Source of the DNA: JBFWVD01 sp050246915
GTDB lineage: Bacteria > Actinomycetota > Acidimicrobiia > Acidimicrobiales > Ilumatobacteraceae
DNA length: 64,000 bases
Assembly (NCBI GenBank): GCA_050246915.1
Contig: JBFWVD010000026.1
Coordinates: forward strand, 1 to 64,000
Direction: 5' to 3'
Every line of letters starts with the position of its first letter. Positions within the stretch are counted from its first letter, which is position 1. Below are positions 32,035-39,486 of the stretch, in pieces. A program made the translations under genes and the position numbers. The notes below the pieces were generated by a model. The model was not told the DNA's origin. It was given only the letters and a program-made list of their open reading frames with translations, and did no database searches.

Positions 32035-32781
32035 ATGTCCACCATGCCGATGAACCAACTGCCCACCCCGATCCAGGTCCCGTCGATGGCTGCGGCTCCC
32101 GTTGCCCCGATGCCGGCGCCGCCGAGCCCTGCCCTTGTCACCGAGTTGCTCTCCTCGGCGCCGCACCCCTCGGCGCCGCACCCCTCGGGGCCGCACCCTT
32201 CGGTGATTGCCCCGGTTCCGGCGATGCCCAGCTCGGCCACCACCACTGGTCGACGCAATGTCCGGCGGCTCACCATCGTGGGACTGGCCGTCGCGGTGGC
32301 GACGCTCGCCGGTGTCGGCGCAGTCGCAGCGTCAGCGACGGGCGGCGGACATGACGGCGGGGGCAATCGAGGGAGCGGCGGGAATGCCGGCAATGCCGCC
32401 ATCTCCGAACGCGACGTCGCTGGGGCGTATGGATCGGAATTCGGTGTGGCGCCTTCCGATGACACGTTGGCCTGCGTGATGGACGAGGTGTCCTCCGATG
32501 TGGCGCCGTCCATCCAGGCTCTGCTCGACGGGAAGGTGCTCAGCTTCGATGACACCCGCGCCGCCATCTTGCCGTTCACAACATGTGCGCCCGATGAGGA
32601 CTTCCTGGTCAACATCGTGACGGCGAGCTTGATCCTGGAGCCCATGGCCGAGGAGTCGTGTGTTCGTTCGGTGCTCGCCGATTCCAACGCCGGTGCCCGG
32701 GCCGATGCCCTCGCCATGTCGATCGTCGATCCCCAGCAGTTCGCCGACCGGCTCTACAACACGATTGCTGGGTGTGTGTGA
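32035..32781 (+). CDS. Membrane-anchored Cys-containing orphan protein
   Basis: 248 residues. A Pro/Ala/Met-rich cytoplasmic N-terminus with three copies of the five-residue unit (S/P)APHPS, one transmembrane helix (about 80-103), a Gly/His/Asp/Asn-rich linker (about 104-122), then an external helical domain with four cysteines (LACVMDE, FTTCAPDED, EESCVRS, AGCV). Ribosome site GAGGAGA before the ATG. No family recognised. It shares the ECF-type promoter with two other orphans and is divergent from the GrpE-dynamin operon. An excellent terminator follows. Confidence 0.8.
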   Translation: MSTMPMNQLPTPIQVPSMAAAPVAPMPAPPSPALVTELLSSAPHPSAPHPSGPHPSVIAPVPAMPSSATTTGRRNVRRLTIVGLAVAVATLAGVGAVAASATGGGHDGGGNRGSGGNAGNAAISERDVAGAYGSEFGVAPSDDTLACVMDEVSSDVAPSIQALLDGKVLSFDDTRAAILPFTTCAPDEDFLVNIVTASLILEPMAEESCVRSVLADSNAGARADALAMSIVDPQQFADRLYNTIAGCV

Positions 32782-32786
32782 ACGCG

Positions 32787-32814
32787 AAAGGACCCCGCCG
32801 GAGCGGGGTCCTTT
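32787..32814. terminator. Strong bidirectional terminator
   Basis: Perfect 12-base-pair stem AAAGGACCCCGC / GCGGGGTCCTTT with a CGGA loop. It separates the convergent 32035 gene and the whiB gene; the A-rich and T-rich stem ends make it rho-independent in both directions. Confidence 0.85.
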
Positions 32815-32860
32815 CGACTTGATCGGATGTAGCGGCCGGAGCTGCCCAGCTCCGGCTGGT

Positions 32861-33151
32861 TCAGCTGGCCTGCTTCTGGCGGGCAACCCACGCCCGGCGC
32901 AGCTTGCGGCGCTCGTCCTCACACGTGCCGCCCCAGATGCCCGAATCCTGATTGGTGATGAGGGCGAACTCGAGGCAGGCGGCGGAGCACTCACACTCGC
33001 GGCACACGGCCTTGGCTTCTTCGATCTGACGCAGCGCAGCACCAGTGGTGCCAACCGGGAAGAACAGGTCAGGACTGGTGTCACGGCACGCCGAGTTGGC
33101 GCGCCAGCTGTAGTCGGCGTTAGAAAGTGCAAGGCCCGTGGCACGGGACAT
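32861..33151 (-). CDS. WhiB-family Fe-S transcription factor
   Basis: 96 residues. The four cluster cysteines are visible: Cys22 (SACRDT), Cys50, Cys53 (VCRECE... pattern) and Cys59 (AACLEF), followed by the GIWGG turn and a basic helix (ERRKLRRAWVARQ) for DNA contact. The NQDSGIWGGTCEDERR region is closest to the WhiB1/WhiB2 type. Some family members sense nitric oxide or oxygen through the cluster. CAGGAG precedes the ATG. A long, A/T-richer leader region lies upstream. Confidence 0.95.
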   Translation of the reverse strand: MSRATGLALSNADYSWRANSACRDTSPDLFFPVGTTGAALRQIEEAKAVCRECECSAACLEFALITNQDSGIWGGTCEDERRKLRRAWVARQKQAS

Positions 33152-33298
33152 GGGGACTCCTGAGGAAGCAGGGTGGGCAACGCTCGCTACGGCCACCGCC
33201 CGCGTTCCGTAAGAGCAGGCAAAAAGTAACCCTGTGAATCCATCGTTACAAGGGTGTGAATAGAGATTTCTGATCGGTTTCAGCGATCTATTGACGCA
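33152..33298. promoter_or_regulatory. AT-richer divergent promoter region of whiB
   Basis: This 147-base gap between whiB (minus) and the glycerophosphodiesterase gene (plus) is the most A/T-rich stretch of the region. On the minus strand it holds TTGTAA and TTACTTTTT-like boxes, and an imperfect inverted repeat ACCCTGTGAA / TTACAAGGGT. It looks like the whiB promoter with a possible operator, but the exact start is not visible. Confidence 0.4.
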
Positions 33299-33985
33299 GT
33301 GAAAGTGATCGCCCACCGCGGCGCGTCCCGAATTGCCGTCGAGAACACGCTCGAAGCGTTCGTCCAGGCTCGCCGTTGTGGCGCCGATTGGATCGAGTTG
33401 GACGCCCGCCGGACCGCTGACGATGTGATCGTCGTCCATCACGACCCCCGAGTTCCCGATGGTCGTGCCATCGTCGAGTGCACATACGCTGATCTGCCGC
33501 GATACATCCCGACGTTGGATGCGGCCCTCGCCGCCTGTGACCCGTTGGGTATCAATGTCGAGATCAAGAACGATCCGGCCGAGCCCGACTTCGACCCGTT
33601 TCGGGTCATCGCTGTGACGGTCCTCGAGCACTGCCGGAGCCGAGGCGAGCGCATCTTGATCTCTTCGTTCGATCTGGCCGTCATTGATCGCGTCATTGGC
33701 TTGGACGCAATGCCGAGCACGGCGTGGCTCACCGAAGAATTCACTTGGGAGACCCTCGAGACCCTCCTAGCGCACGGTCACCGGGTGCTCCACCCCAGTC
33801 ACAGAACCGTCACCATCGAGATGATCGAGGCCGCACATCGCCTCGGGGTCAGCGTCAACACGTGGACCGTCGACGATCCGGACCGGATGAGCGACCTCAT
33901 CGCCATGGGCATCGACGGCATCTGCACCAACGTTCCCGACGTGCTTGTTGGGCTGCTCGCCTCGATGCCGGCCGACGGTGGATGA
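33299..33985 (+). CDS. Glycerophosphodiester phosphodiesterase
   Basis: 228 residues from a GTG. TIM-barrel GDPD: HRGASRIAVENTLEAF with the first catalytic His, IELDARRTAD metal-binding Glu-Asp, VVHHDP second His, and NVEIKND. It hydrolyses glycerophosphodiesters to glycerol-3-phosphate and an alcohol. No signal peptide, so it works in the cytoplasm. It starts close to the whiB promoter region and converges on a lipid kinase gene. Confidence 0.92.
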   Translation: MKVIAHRGASRIAVENTLEAFVQARRCGADWIELDARRTADDVIVVHHDPRVPDGRAIVECTYADLPRYIPTLDAALAACDPLGINVEIKNDPAEPDFDPFRVIAVTVLEHCRSRGERILISSFDLAVIDRVIGLDAMPSTAWLTEEFTWETLETLLAHGHRVLHPSHRTVTIEMIEAAHRLGVSVNTWTVDDPDRMSDLIAMGIDGICTNVPDVLVGLLASMPADGG

Positions 33986-33994
33986 CGAGCAGCC

Positions 33995-34930
33995 TCAGCG
34001 ACTGGGTAGGACCAGGTTCATGACGTCAGGCTCGTGTTTGAACACGAGGCGGCTGGCATCGCCGAGATCATCGCCGTCGACTTGATAGGGGATCGGCTCG
34101 ACTGCTTCGACGATGACCTGATCGAGATCGGTGCGGACCGAGACGCGCTTGGAGTCGGGCACTCCTCGGCCTCGGAGGGCTGAGCCGAGTGCCGGGAGGA
34201 TGGTCGAGGCCTTGAGATCACGAAAGCCGACCATCACCAGCCCCCGGTCCAAGGTGGCGGCGGTGCTCAGCTCGAGGGGCCGGTTGCCGAGGAACGTGTA
34301 GGGGTTGGTGTTCATGCAGATGGCGAACTCCGCCTGGGGCACGACCGTGCCATCTGAGTGGGAGATGGAGAACGGAGCGGGCCCGTTGCGTCGACGTCGA
34401 GCCCAGGTGGCGAGGCCCGCGTATACGAACAAGGGGTGGCCGGCCCATCGCTTCAGCGAGCCGCGCCGCTCGACTTCGCGCACGACCGCAGCGTCGAACC
34501 CGATGCCGGTGTGGAACAGGAAGTAGCGCCCGTTCACCGAGCCGAGGCCGACACGGCGCATCGAGCCGGCGTCGAGCGCGTCGACCAACACATCCGTTGC
34601 CTCCACCGGATCGTTGGGATAGCCCAGCGTGCGAGCGAAAACGTTGGTGGAGCCGCCGGGGAGCGGAGCGAGTGCGCACGAGGTGCCGACCAAGCCGTTG
34701 GCCGCCTCGTTCAAGGTGCCGTCGCCACCGAGCACGGCGACGACGTCGAATCCCCGGGCTGCCGCGTCCTGGGCGAATCGGGTGGCATGTCCACGTCGAC
34801 TCGTCTCGGCGGTGGTGACCTCGTGGCCGGCCCGAAGCGCCTTGTTGATGATGACTCGACCGCGCGCCGTGACCGACGAGGCGAAGGGGTTGACGATCAG
34901 CATCAGGCGCACGCCCGACCATTGTCGCAC
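33995..34930 (-). CDS. Diacylglycerol kinase-family lipid kinase
   Basis: Up to 311 residues; starts at 34930 (GTG), 34912 (GTG) and 34903 (ATG) are all possible. The DAGK catalytic domain is clear: LMLIVNPFASS, VLGGDGTLNEAANGL and LPGGSTNVFARTL. The NAD-kinase-like beta domain with NTNPYTFLGNRPLEL follows. Members phosphorylate diacylglycerol, sphingoid bases or phosphatidylinositol-type lipids. Divergent from etfB. Confidence 0.9.
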   Translation of the reverse strand: MRQWSGVRLMLIVNPFASSVTARGRVIINKALRAGHEVTTAETSRRGHATRFAQDAAARGFDVVAVLGGDGTLNEAANGLVGTSCALAPLPGGSTNVFARTLGYPNDPVEATDVLVDALDAGSMRRVGLGSVNGRYFLFHTGIGFDAAVVREVERRGSLKRWAGHPLFVYAGLATWARRRRNGPAPFSISHSDGTVVPQAEFAICMNTNPYTFLGNRPLELSTAATLDRGLVMVGFRDLKASTILPALGSALRGRGVPDSKRVSVRTDLDQVIVEAVEPIPYQVDGDDLGDASRLVFKHEPDVMNLVLPSR

Positions 34931-34995
34931 GGGTGCCGTGTGAACTGGGCCGTCTGGTTTGGTCGTGGGTTCGTTGTGCGGTCAAACTTCGGCCC

Positions 34996-35772
34996 ATGAA
35001 CGTCGTCGTCTGCGTGAAGCAGATCCCGGACCCGGCGTTGCCGGGCGCTCTTGACCCCAACACCAACACGCTCAAGCGTGATGGGAAGCTCATCCTGGAT
35101 GACTCCGACGCCTATGGCGTGGAGATGGCGCTCCAGCTCGTGACCGCTGCTGGCGGTGGCGAGGTGTCGCTGGTGTCCATGGCTCCCAACGGTGAGACCG
35201 CTGGCCTGCGCACCGCGCTGGCAATGGGAGCGGCCAAAGCCGTGCTCGTGAGCGATCCCGCACTGCTGGGCTCCGATGCGCTGACCACCGCCAAGGTGCT
35301 GGCCAAGGCCATCGAGCGCATCGGCTCCGCTGATCTCATCCTGGCCGCCACCGAGTCCTCGGACGGCTACACCGGCACGGTGCCCGAGCAGATCGCCGAG
35401 CTCCTCAACCTCCCGTCGGTCACCTTCGCCAAGAAGGTCGAAATCGACGGCAGCACCGTCAAGGTGCAGCGCCAGACCGAGGCCGGCTTCGACGAGGTCG
35501 AGAGCCCGCTGCCCGCCGTCGTCTCGGTGACCGCCGGTGTGGTGGAGCCCCGCTACCCGTCCTTCAAGGGCATCATGGCCGCCAAGTCCAAGCCGATCGA
35601 CACGGTCACCGCCGGCGATCTCGGGGTAACCCCCGTCGGTTGGGCCGGCGCCGGTCAGCAGATCGTGAACGTCGCTCAGGCCGAGGCCCGGGCCGCAGGC
35701 GAAGTGGTCGAGGATGACGGCGAAGGCTTTGCCAAGGTCGTCGCATTCCTCGAGAACCTCAAGGTCATCTGA
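34996..35772 (+). CDS. etfB: Electron transfer flavoprotein, beta subunit
   Basis: 258 residues. The start MNVVVCVKQIPDP and the AMP/FAD-domain pattern DAYGVEMALQL, ALAMGAAKAVLVSD are those of EtfB. With EtfA it carries electrons from acyl-CoA dehydrogenases to the membrane quinone pool. The etfA start follows 14 bases after the stop. Confidence 0.96.
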   Translation: MNVVVCVKQIPDPALPGALDPNTNTLKRDGKLILDDSDAYGVEMALQLVTAAGGGEVSLVSMAPNGETAGLRTALAMGAAKAVLVSDPALLGSDALTTAKVLAKAIERIGSADLILAATESSDGYTGTVPEQIAELLNLPSVTFAKKVEIDGSTVKVQRQTEAGFDEVESPLPAVVSVTAGVVEPRYPSFKGIMAAKSKPIDTVTAGDLGVTPVGWAGAGQQIVNVAQAEARAAGEVVEDDGEGFAKVVAFLENLKVI

Positions 35773-35786
35773 GAAGGACTGACGAC

Positions 35787-36758
35787 ATGGCACTCAACAC
35801 CATCTGGGTCTACGCCGAGGCTGCCAATGGCAAGCCCACTCCACTGACCCTGGAGCTCCTCACCAAGGCCCGTTCGCTCGGCGCCGGCTCGGTCGAAGCC
35901 GTTGTCGGCGGCGACGGCGCGGCCATCGCAGCGACCCTTGGTGCGTACGGCGCAGCAAAGGTCCACGCCACCGGCGATCTTGCCGGCAAGCTTCCCGGGC
36001 CCGCAGTGGCAGGGGCGATCGCGGCGGCCATCGCTGGCGGGGCCGCTCCCGACCTCATCTTGTTCGGCGCCACCTACGAGGCGCGTGACGTCGTCGCTCG
36101 CCTCTCGGTGAAGCTCGACAAGTCGGTTCTCACCAACAACATCGACATCGCCGTCGACGGCGACGCCGTCAAGGCGACCGCGGCTGTCTTCGGCGGCAAC
36201 GTGCTCGTCACCACCACGCTCACCTCCGGTGCTCCGGCGTTGGTGATGGTGCGGCCCAAGTCGTTCGCAGCCGAAGAGGGCGGTGCTGCCGCTGGCGAAG
36301 TGGTGGCACTCCCGGTCCCCGACCTCGGTGCCACCGGCGCCGCCAAGGTGACCGCCGTGCACGTCGAGGAGTCGACCGGTCCGAAACTCGACGAGGCGAA
36401 CATCGTCGTGTCGGGTGGACGCGGCCTCGGCGAACAGGCCAAGTACGAGATGATCGAGACCCTGGCCAAGCTCCTCAAGGGTGCCGCTGGAGCGTCCCGC
36501 GCCATCGTCGACGCCGGCTGGGTGCCCTACAGCTACCAGGTCGGTCAGACCGGCAAGGTCGTCAAGCCCACCGTCTACATCGCCGCCGGCATCTCCGGTG
36601 CGACGCAGCACATGGTCGGCATGAAGGGCTCCAAGAACATCATCGCCATCAACAAGGACAAGGAAGCCCCCATCTTCTCGATCGCCGATCTCGGCATCGT
36701 GGGTGACGTGCACAAGGTCCTGCCGAAGCTGATCGAAGCCCTCCAGGCTCGCAGCTGA
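35787..36758 (+). CDS. etfA: Electron transfer flavoprotein, alpha subunit
   Basis: 323 residues. FAD-binding C-terminal signature is clear: VSGGRGLGE, GASRAIVDAGWVPYSYQVGQTGKVVKPTVYIA-type stretch and ISGATQHMVGMKGSKNI. Subunit of the electron transfer flavoprotein with the adjacent EtfB. GAGAAGGA ribosome site before the ATG. A strong terminator follows. Confidence 0.96.
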   Translation: MALNTIWVYAEAANGKPTPLTLELLTKARSLGAGSVEAVVGGDGAAIAATLGAYGAAKVHATGDLAGKLPGPAVAGAIAAAIAGGAAPDLILFGATYEARDVVARLSVKLDKSVLTNNIDIAVDGDAVKATAAVFGGNVLVTTTLTSGAPALVMVRPKSFAAEEGGAAAGEVVALPVPDLGATGAAKVTAVHVEESTGPKLDEANIVVSGGRGLGEQAKYEMIETLAKLLKGAAGASRAIVDAGWVPYSYQVGQTGKVVKPTVYIAAGISGATQHMVGMKGSKNIIAINKDKEAPIFSIADLGIVGDVHKVLPKLIEALQARS

Positions 36759-36811
36759 ACCAATCGAGGGGTGCATCCCTCAGCGGAGCTGTAACAACAG
36801 CCCAACCCGTG

Positions 36812-36843
36812 CATGAGCCCGGTCCGTCAGGACCGGGCTCATG
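36812..36843 (+). terminator. Strong terminator after etfBA
   Basis: 14-base-pair stem CATGAGCCCGGTCC / GGACCGGGCTCATG with a GTCA loop, followed by TGCTTTT. Textbook rho-independent shape. It also faces the minus-strand gene ending at 36876. Confidence 0.85.
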
Positions 36844-36875
36844 TGCTTTTCGTGAGACCAGGTGGTGTCCTGCGA

Positions 36876-37463
36876 TCACCGCAGGCGGTAGACGGGATCG
36901 GTGCGATCGCGGGTGCCGCTCCGGTTCAGTCCGCACAGCAGTCCGCCGTCGTAGTGGCCGAGCGACACCTCGCACCGGTTCCATTCCACCACCACGAGAC
37001 GATGGACGAACACCCATCGTCCGCCGTGACGCGTGTAGCGGCTGAGGTAGCGGCCGCCCGTCCTGATCTCGTGCGGTCGGTCGATCGTGCCGGCTCGCTC
37101 AGCATCGGCTGCGTATCGATCGCCGAAGACTCGCTCGATGGAGTCGGGGCCACCGGACGCAATCACGGTTGACAGGTAGTAGGACTCGCTCGAGGCGTCA
37201 TCGCCATCGATGTCGATCACTGCTTGGGTGACGGTGTGATGGGTCGAGATGAACAGCCCGCGTAGGCCGTCCATGATCGCGTCGGCCGCGGCGTGTACCG
37301 GCACCGGATCACCGCCGCGCTGTTCGACCCCGTCGGGATGGAACAGTGATCGGAGCAGCTCGGCATCGAGGCGATCCACCGCACGGCAGCACAGCGGCTC
37401 CAGACGAGCGATCGCCTGCTCATCGAAGAGTTTCTGCAGGTCTTGCTCCGGCGGTGTCAACAT
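36876..37463 (-). CDS. SnoaL/NTF2-like domain protein
   Basis: 195 residues with the cone-shaped NTF2-like fold: N-terminal helices (DEQAIARLEPLCCRAVDRLDAELLRSLFHPDGV) and C-terminal strands with GRYLSRYTRHGGRWVFVHR. This superfamily contains steroid isomerases, dehydratases and polyketide cyclases; the Asp and His positions do not fix the reaction. It lies 24 bases downstream of a phytanoyl-CoA dioxygenase-like gene on the same strand. Confidence 0.8.
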   Translation of the reverse strand: MLTPPEQDLQKLFDEQAIARLEPLCCRAVDRLDAELLRSLFHPDGVEQRGGDPVPVHAAADAIMDGLRGLFISTHHTVTQAVIDIDGDDASSESYYLSTVIASGGPDSIERVFGDRYAADAERAGTIDRPHEIRTGGRYLSRYTRHGGRWVFVHRLVVVEWNRCEVSLGHYDGGLLCGLNRSGTRDRTDPVYRLR

Positions 37464-37487
37464 GGATTGACGAGTGGCGTGGCATCG

Positions 37488-38348
37488 TCAGGCATAGCTG
37501 TGCACCGGCTCTGGTCCTCGCCAGTACTTCATGAGTGGCATCGACTCCGGCATGAAGTAGTGCAAGGTCGTGGGGCCCACCTGACCGAGCAACTGGCGCA
37601 GGATCGGATCGGCGTTCTCGAGCAGATGCGGTGGGGCCTTGTCGTAGTCGAGTGGTCTGGCCCACAGCGATGAGTATCCGATGAAGATGACCCGCCGTTC
37701 GACGCGTGAGGCATTGGTGGGCGCGGCGTGCCAGATGTTCTGGGTGAACGCATACGCGTCGCCGGGCCGGGCCAACACCTGCATCTCGCCGGGGATCGGT
37801 TCGTCGGGCTCACCGCTGGCCGGCGCGAAGTCCCGTTGGAGATGACTTCCGGGAACGACCTTGGTGTTGCCGTGATCGGGCTGCGACAGATCGCTCAGCA
37901 CGAACGCCACTTTCGCCGAGTACGTGTCGATCCACGGGAATCGGGGGGATGGTCCATCGCGATGCCAGTTCAACCGAGTGGTGGTGCTTCCCGCCTTGGG
38001 GAGGTTGCGGCCGGCGAACGTGCTGCCGTTCTCCGGATCGGGTGCGGGTCGCCTCACGCTCAGGACCGACGACGCCAACTGCAGGTTGTAGCCGAGGTGG
38101 TTGACCATCAGGTCGAGGGCTGGCTCTTCACGGATGAGTTCGAGGATCTCGGGAGCGCGAAATGCCGCTTGGAACATGTTGAGGCCGTCGGGTTGGCCCT
38201 CCTCCTCCAAGATCGCGTCGATCGCGGAATTGATCGCGGCGACGCGTTCGGCGCTCAGGAGGCCGGGCAACATCGCGATGCCGTTCTCGGCGATGTCGTC
38301 GAGCGGAGTGCGCATGGCAGCCCGGGTGCCGGTCAGCGATTCCAACAT
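37488..38348 (-). CDS. Phytanoyl-CoA dioxygenase (PhyH) family protein
   Basis: 286 residues from the ATG at 38348, which has AAAGGGG upstream. Fe(II)/2-oxoglutarate dioxygenase: metal ligands NWHRDGPS (His, Asp) and IWHAAPTN (distal His), and an Arg for 2-oxoglutarate downstream (SRVERR). Substrate is unknown; the family hydroxylates lipids, CoA esters and small metabolites. Precedes the NTF2-like gene. Confidence 0.9.
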   Translation of the reverse strand: MLESLTGTRAAMRTPLDDIAENGIAMLPGLLSAERVAAINSAIDAILEEEGQPDGLNMFQAAFRAPEILELIREEPALDLMVNHLGYNLQLASSVLSVRRPAPDPENGSTFAGRNLPKAGSTTTRLNWHRDGPSPRFPWIDTYSAKVAFVLSDLSQPDHGNTKVVPGSHLQRDFAPASGEPDEPIPGEMQVLARPGDAYAFTQNIWHAAPTNASRVERRVIFIGYSSLWARPLDYDKAPPHLLENADPILRQLLGQVGPTTLHYFMPESMPLMKYWRGPEPVHSYA

Positions 38349-38438
38349 CGTCCCCTTTCGATGCCGCTGCACCGTACGTTGAACACCGTTGGAGCGCAAC
38401 GGTGAGCGTCGGTAGTCGCAGGCTACCCGTGCCCTCAA

Positions 38439-38493
38439 CCCGAGGTTTGGCCGTTCAGTGCCGCGTGGCGCGCGATTTCGGCCAAACCTCGGG
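38439..38493. repeat. Dispersed extragenic palindrome, copy 2 (full element)
   Basis: 15-base perfect arms CCCGAGGTTTGGCCG / CGGCCAAACCTCGGG with a 25-base loop. Its first 32 bases repeat the segment at 15782 with three mismatches. The element lies between two minus-strand genes, so it looks like a REP-type repeat or a terminator family spread over the genome. Confidence 0.75.
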
Positions 38494-38513
38494 GCGGGCG
38501 GGATTCGGGAAGG

Positions 38514-39407
38514 TCAGCTGCCGGGCTGCATCAGAGCCATGGTGCCCATGGCGTCAGCGAGCTCGACCGACGGGCTGCTCCGGATGTCGCTGAAGCGCTC
38601 GAGCAACTCCTCGGCGGTAGGGACACGATCGCCTTCGATGTTGATGCCCTCGGTGCACGCCACATACGAACGGGCGAACCAGCCGCCGCCGGCCAGGTAG
38701 ACCTCGCCCGACACCGGGCAGCTCTCGTGCGCGAGCACGATGGCCATCGGGGTCACGCGCGACGGATCCATGCCGGTGCCGCCGCCCATGTCGCCGGCCA
38801 GACGGGTGGCGGCGATGGGAGAGATGGCATTGACCTTGATGCCGGCCCGAGCCCCTTCGAGGGCGAGGACGCGGACCATACCGACGACACCGAGCTTGGC
38901 CGCGGCGTAGTTGGACTGACCGAAGTTCCCGAACAGGCCCGACGCCGAGGTCGTGGCGATGAGGTTGCCACCGCCGTTGTCCTTCATCCACTTGAAGGCG
39001 GGCTGCAACACGAAGAAGGTGCCGCGCAGATGGACATCGATGATGGCGTCGAGCTCGGCCACGGTGAGCTTGGCGAAGGACTTGTCGCGCAAGATGCCAG
39101 CGTTGGACACCACGGCATCGACCCGACCGAAGTTGGAGATGGCGGTGTTGATGATGGACTCGCCGCCCTCGGGCGTGGCCACCGAATCGAAGTTGGCCGC
39201 GGCCTCTCCACCGAGGCGCTTGATCTCCTCGACCACGATGCTGGCCGCTGCGGTGTCCGAACCGGTGCCATCAGTGGCGCCGCCGAGATCGTTGACGACC
39301 ACCTTGGCGCCGCGGCGGGCGAACTCGAGTGCGTGGGAGCGGCCGACGCCGTTGCCGGCGCCGGTGACGACGACGACCTTGCCGTCAAAGCTGAGCAGAT
39401 CGCTCAT
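38514..39407 (-). CDS. Short-chain dehydrogenase/reductase (HSD17B4-like)
   Basis: 297 residues. Rossmann motif TGAGNGVGRSHALEFA, VVNDLGG, NNAG-equivalent VSNAGIL, and the catalytic YAAAK with an upstream Ser (TTSASGLFG). The sequence is typical of (3R)-hydroxyacyl-CoA dehydrogenases of the HSD17B4 type used in fatty-acid or steroid breakdown. GGAGGAA ribosome site before the ATG. A tail of about 60 residues follows the SDR core. Confidence 0.92.
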   Translation of the reverse strand: MSDLLSFDGKVVVVTGAGNGVGRSHALEFARRGAKVVVNDLGGATDGTGSDTAAASIVVEEIKRLGGEAAANFDSVATPEGGESIINTAISNFGRVDAVVSNAGILRDKSFAKLTVAELDAIIDVHLRGTFFVLQPAFKWMKDNGGGNLIATTSASGLFGNFGQSNYAAAKLGVVGMVRVLALEGARAGIKVNAISPIAATRLAGDMGGGTGMDPSRVTPMAIVLAHESCPVSGEVYLAGGGWFARSYVACTEGINIEGDRVPTAEELLERFSDIRSSPSVELADAMGTMALMQPGS

Positions 39408-39486
39408 GGGGGTTCCTCCAGTCAGAAGTGACGTGGAGCAACGTAGTTCGGTCGATGCGATAGGGCGCAGTGGCGCCGAGCGTGCC

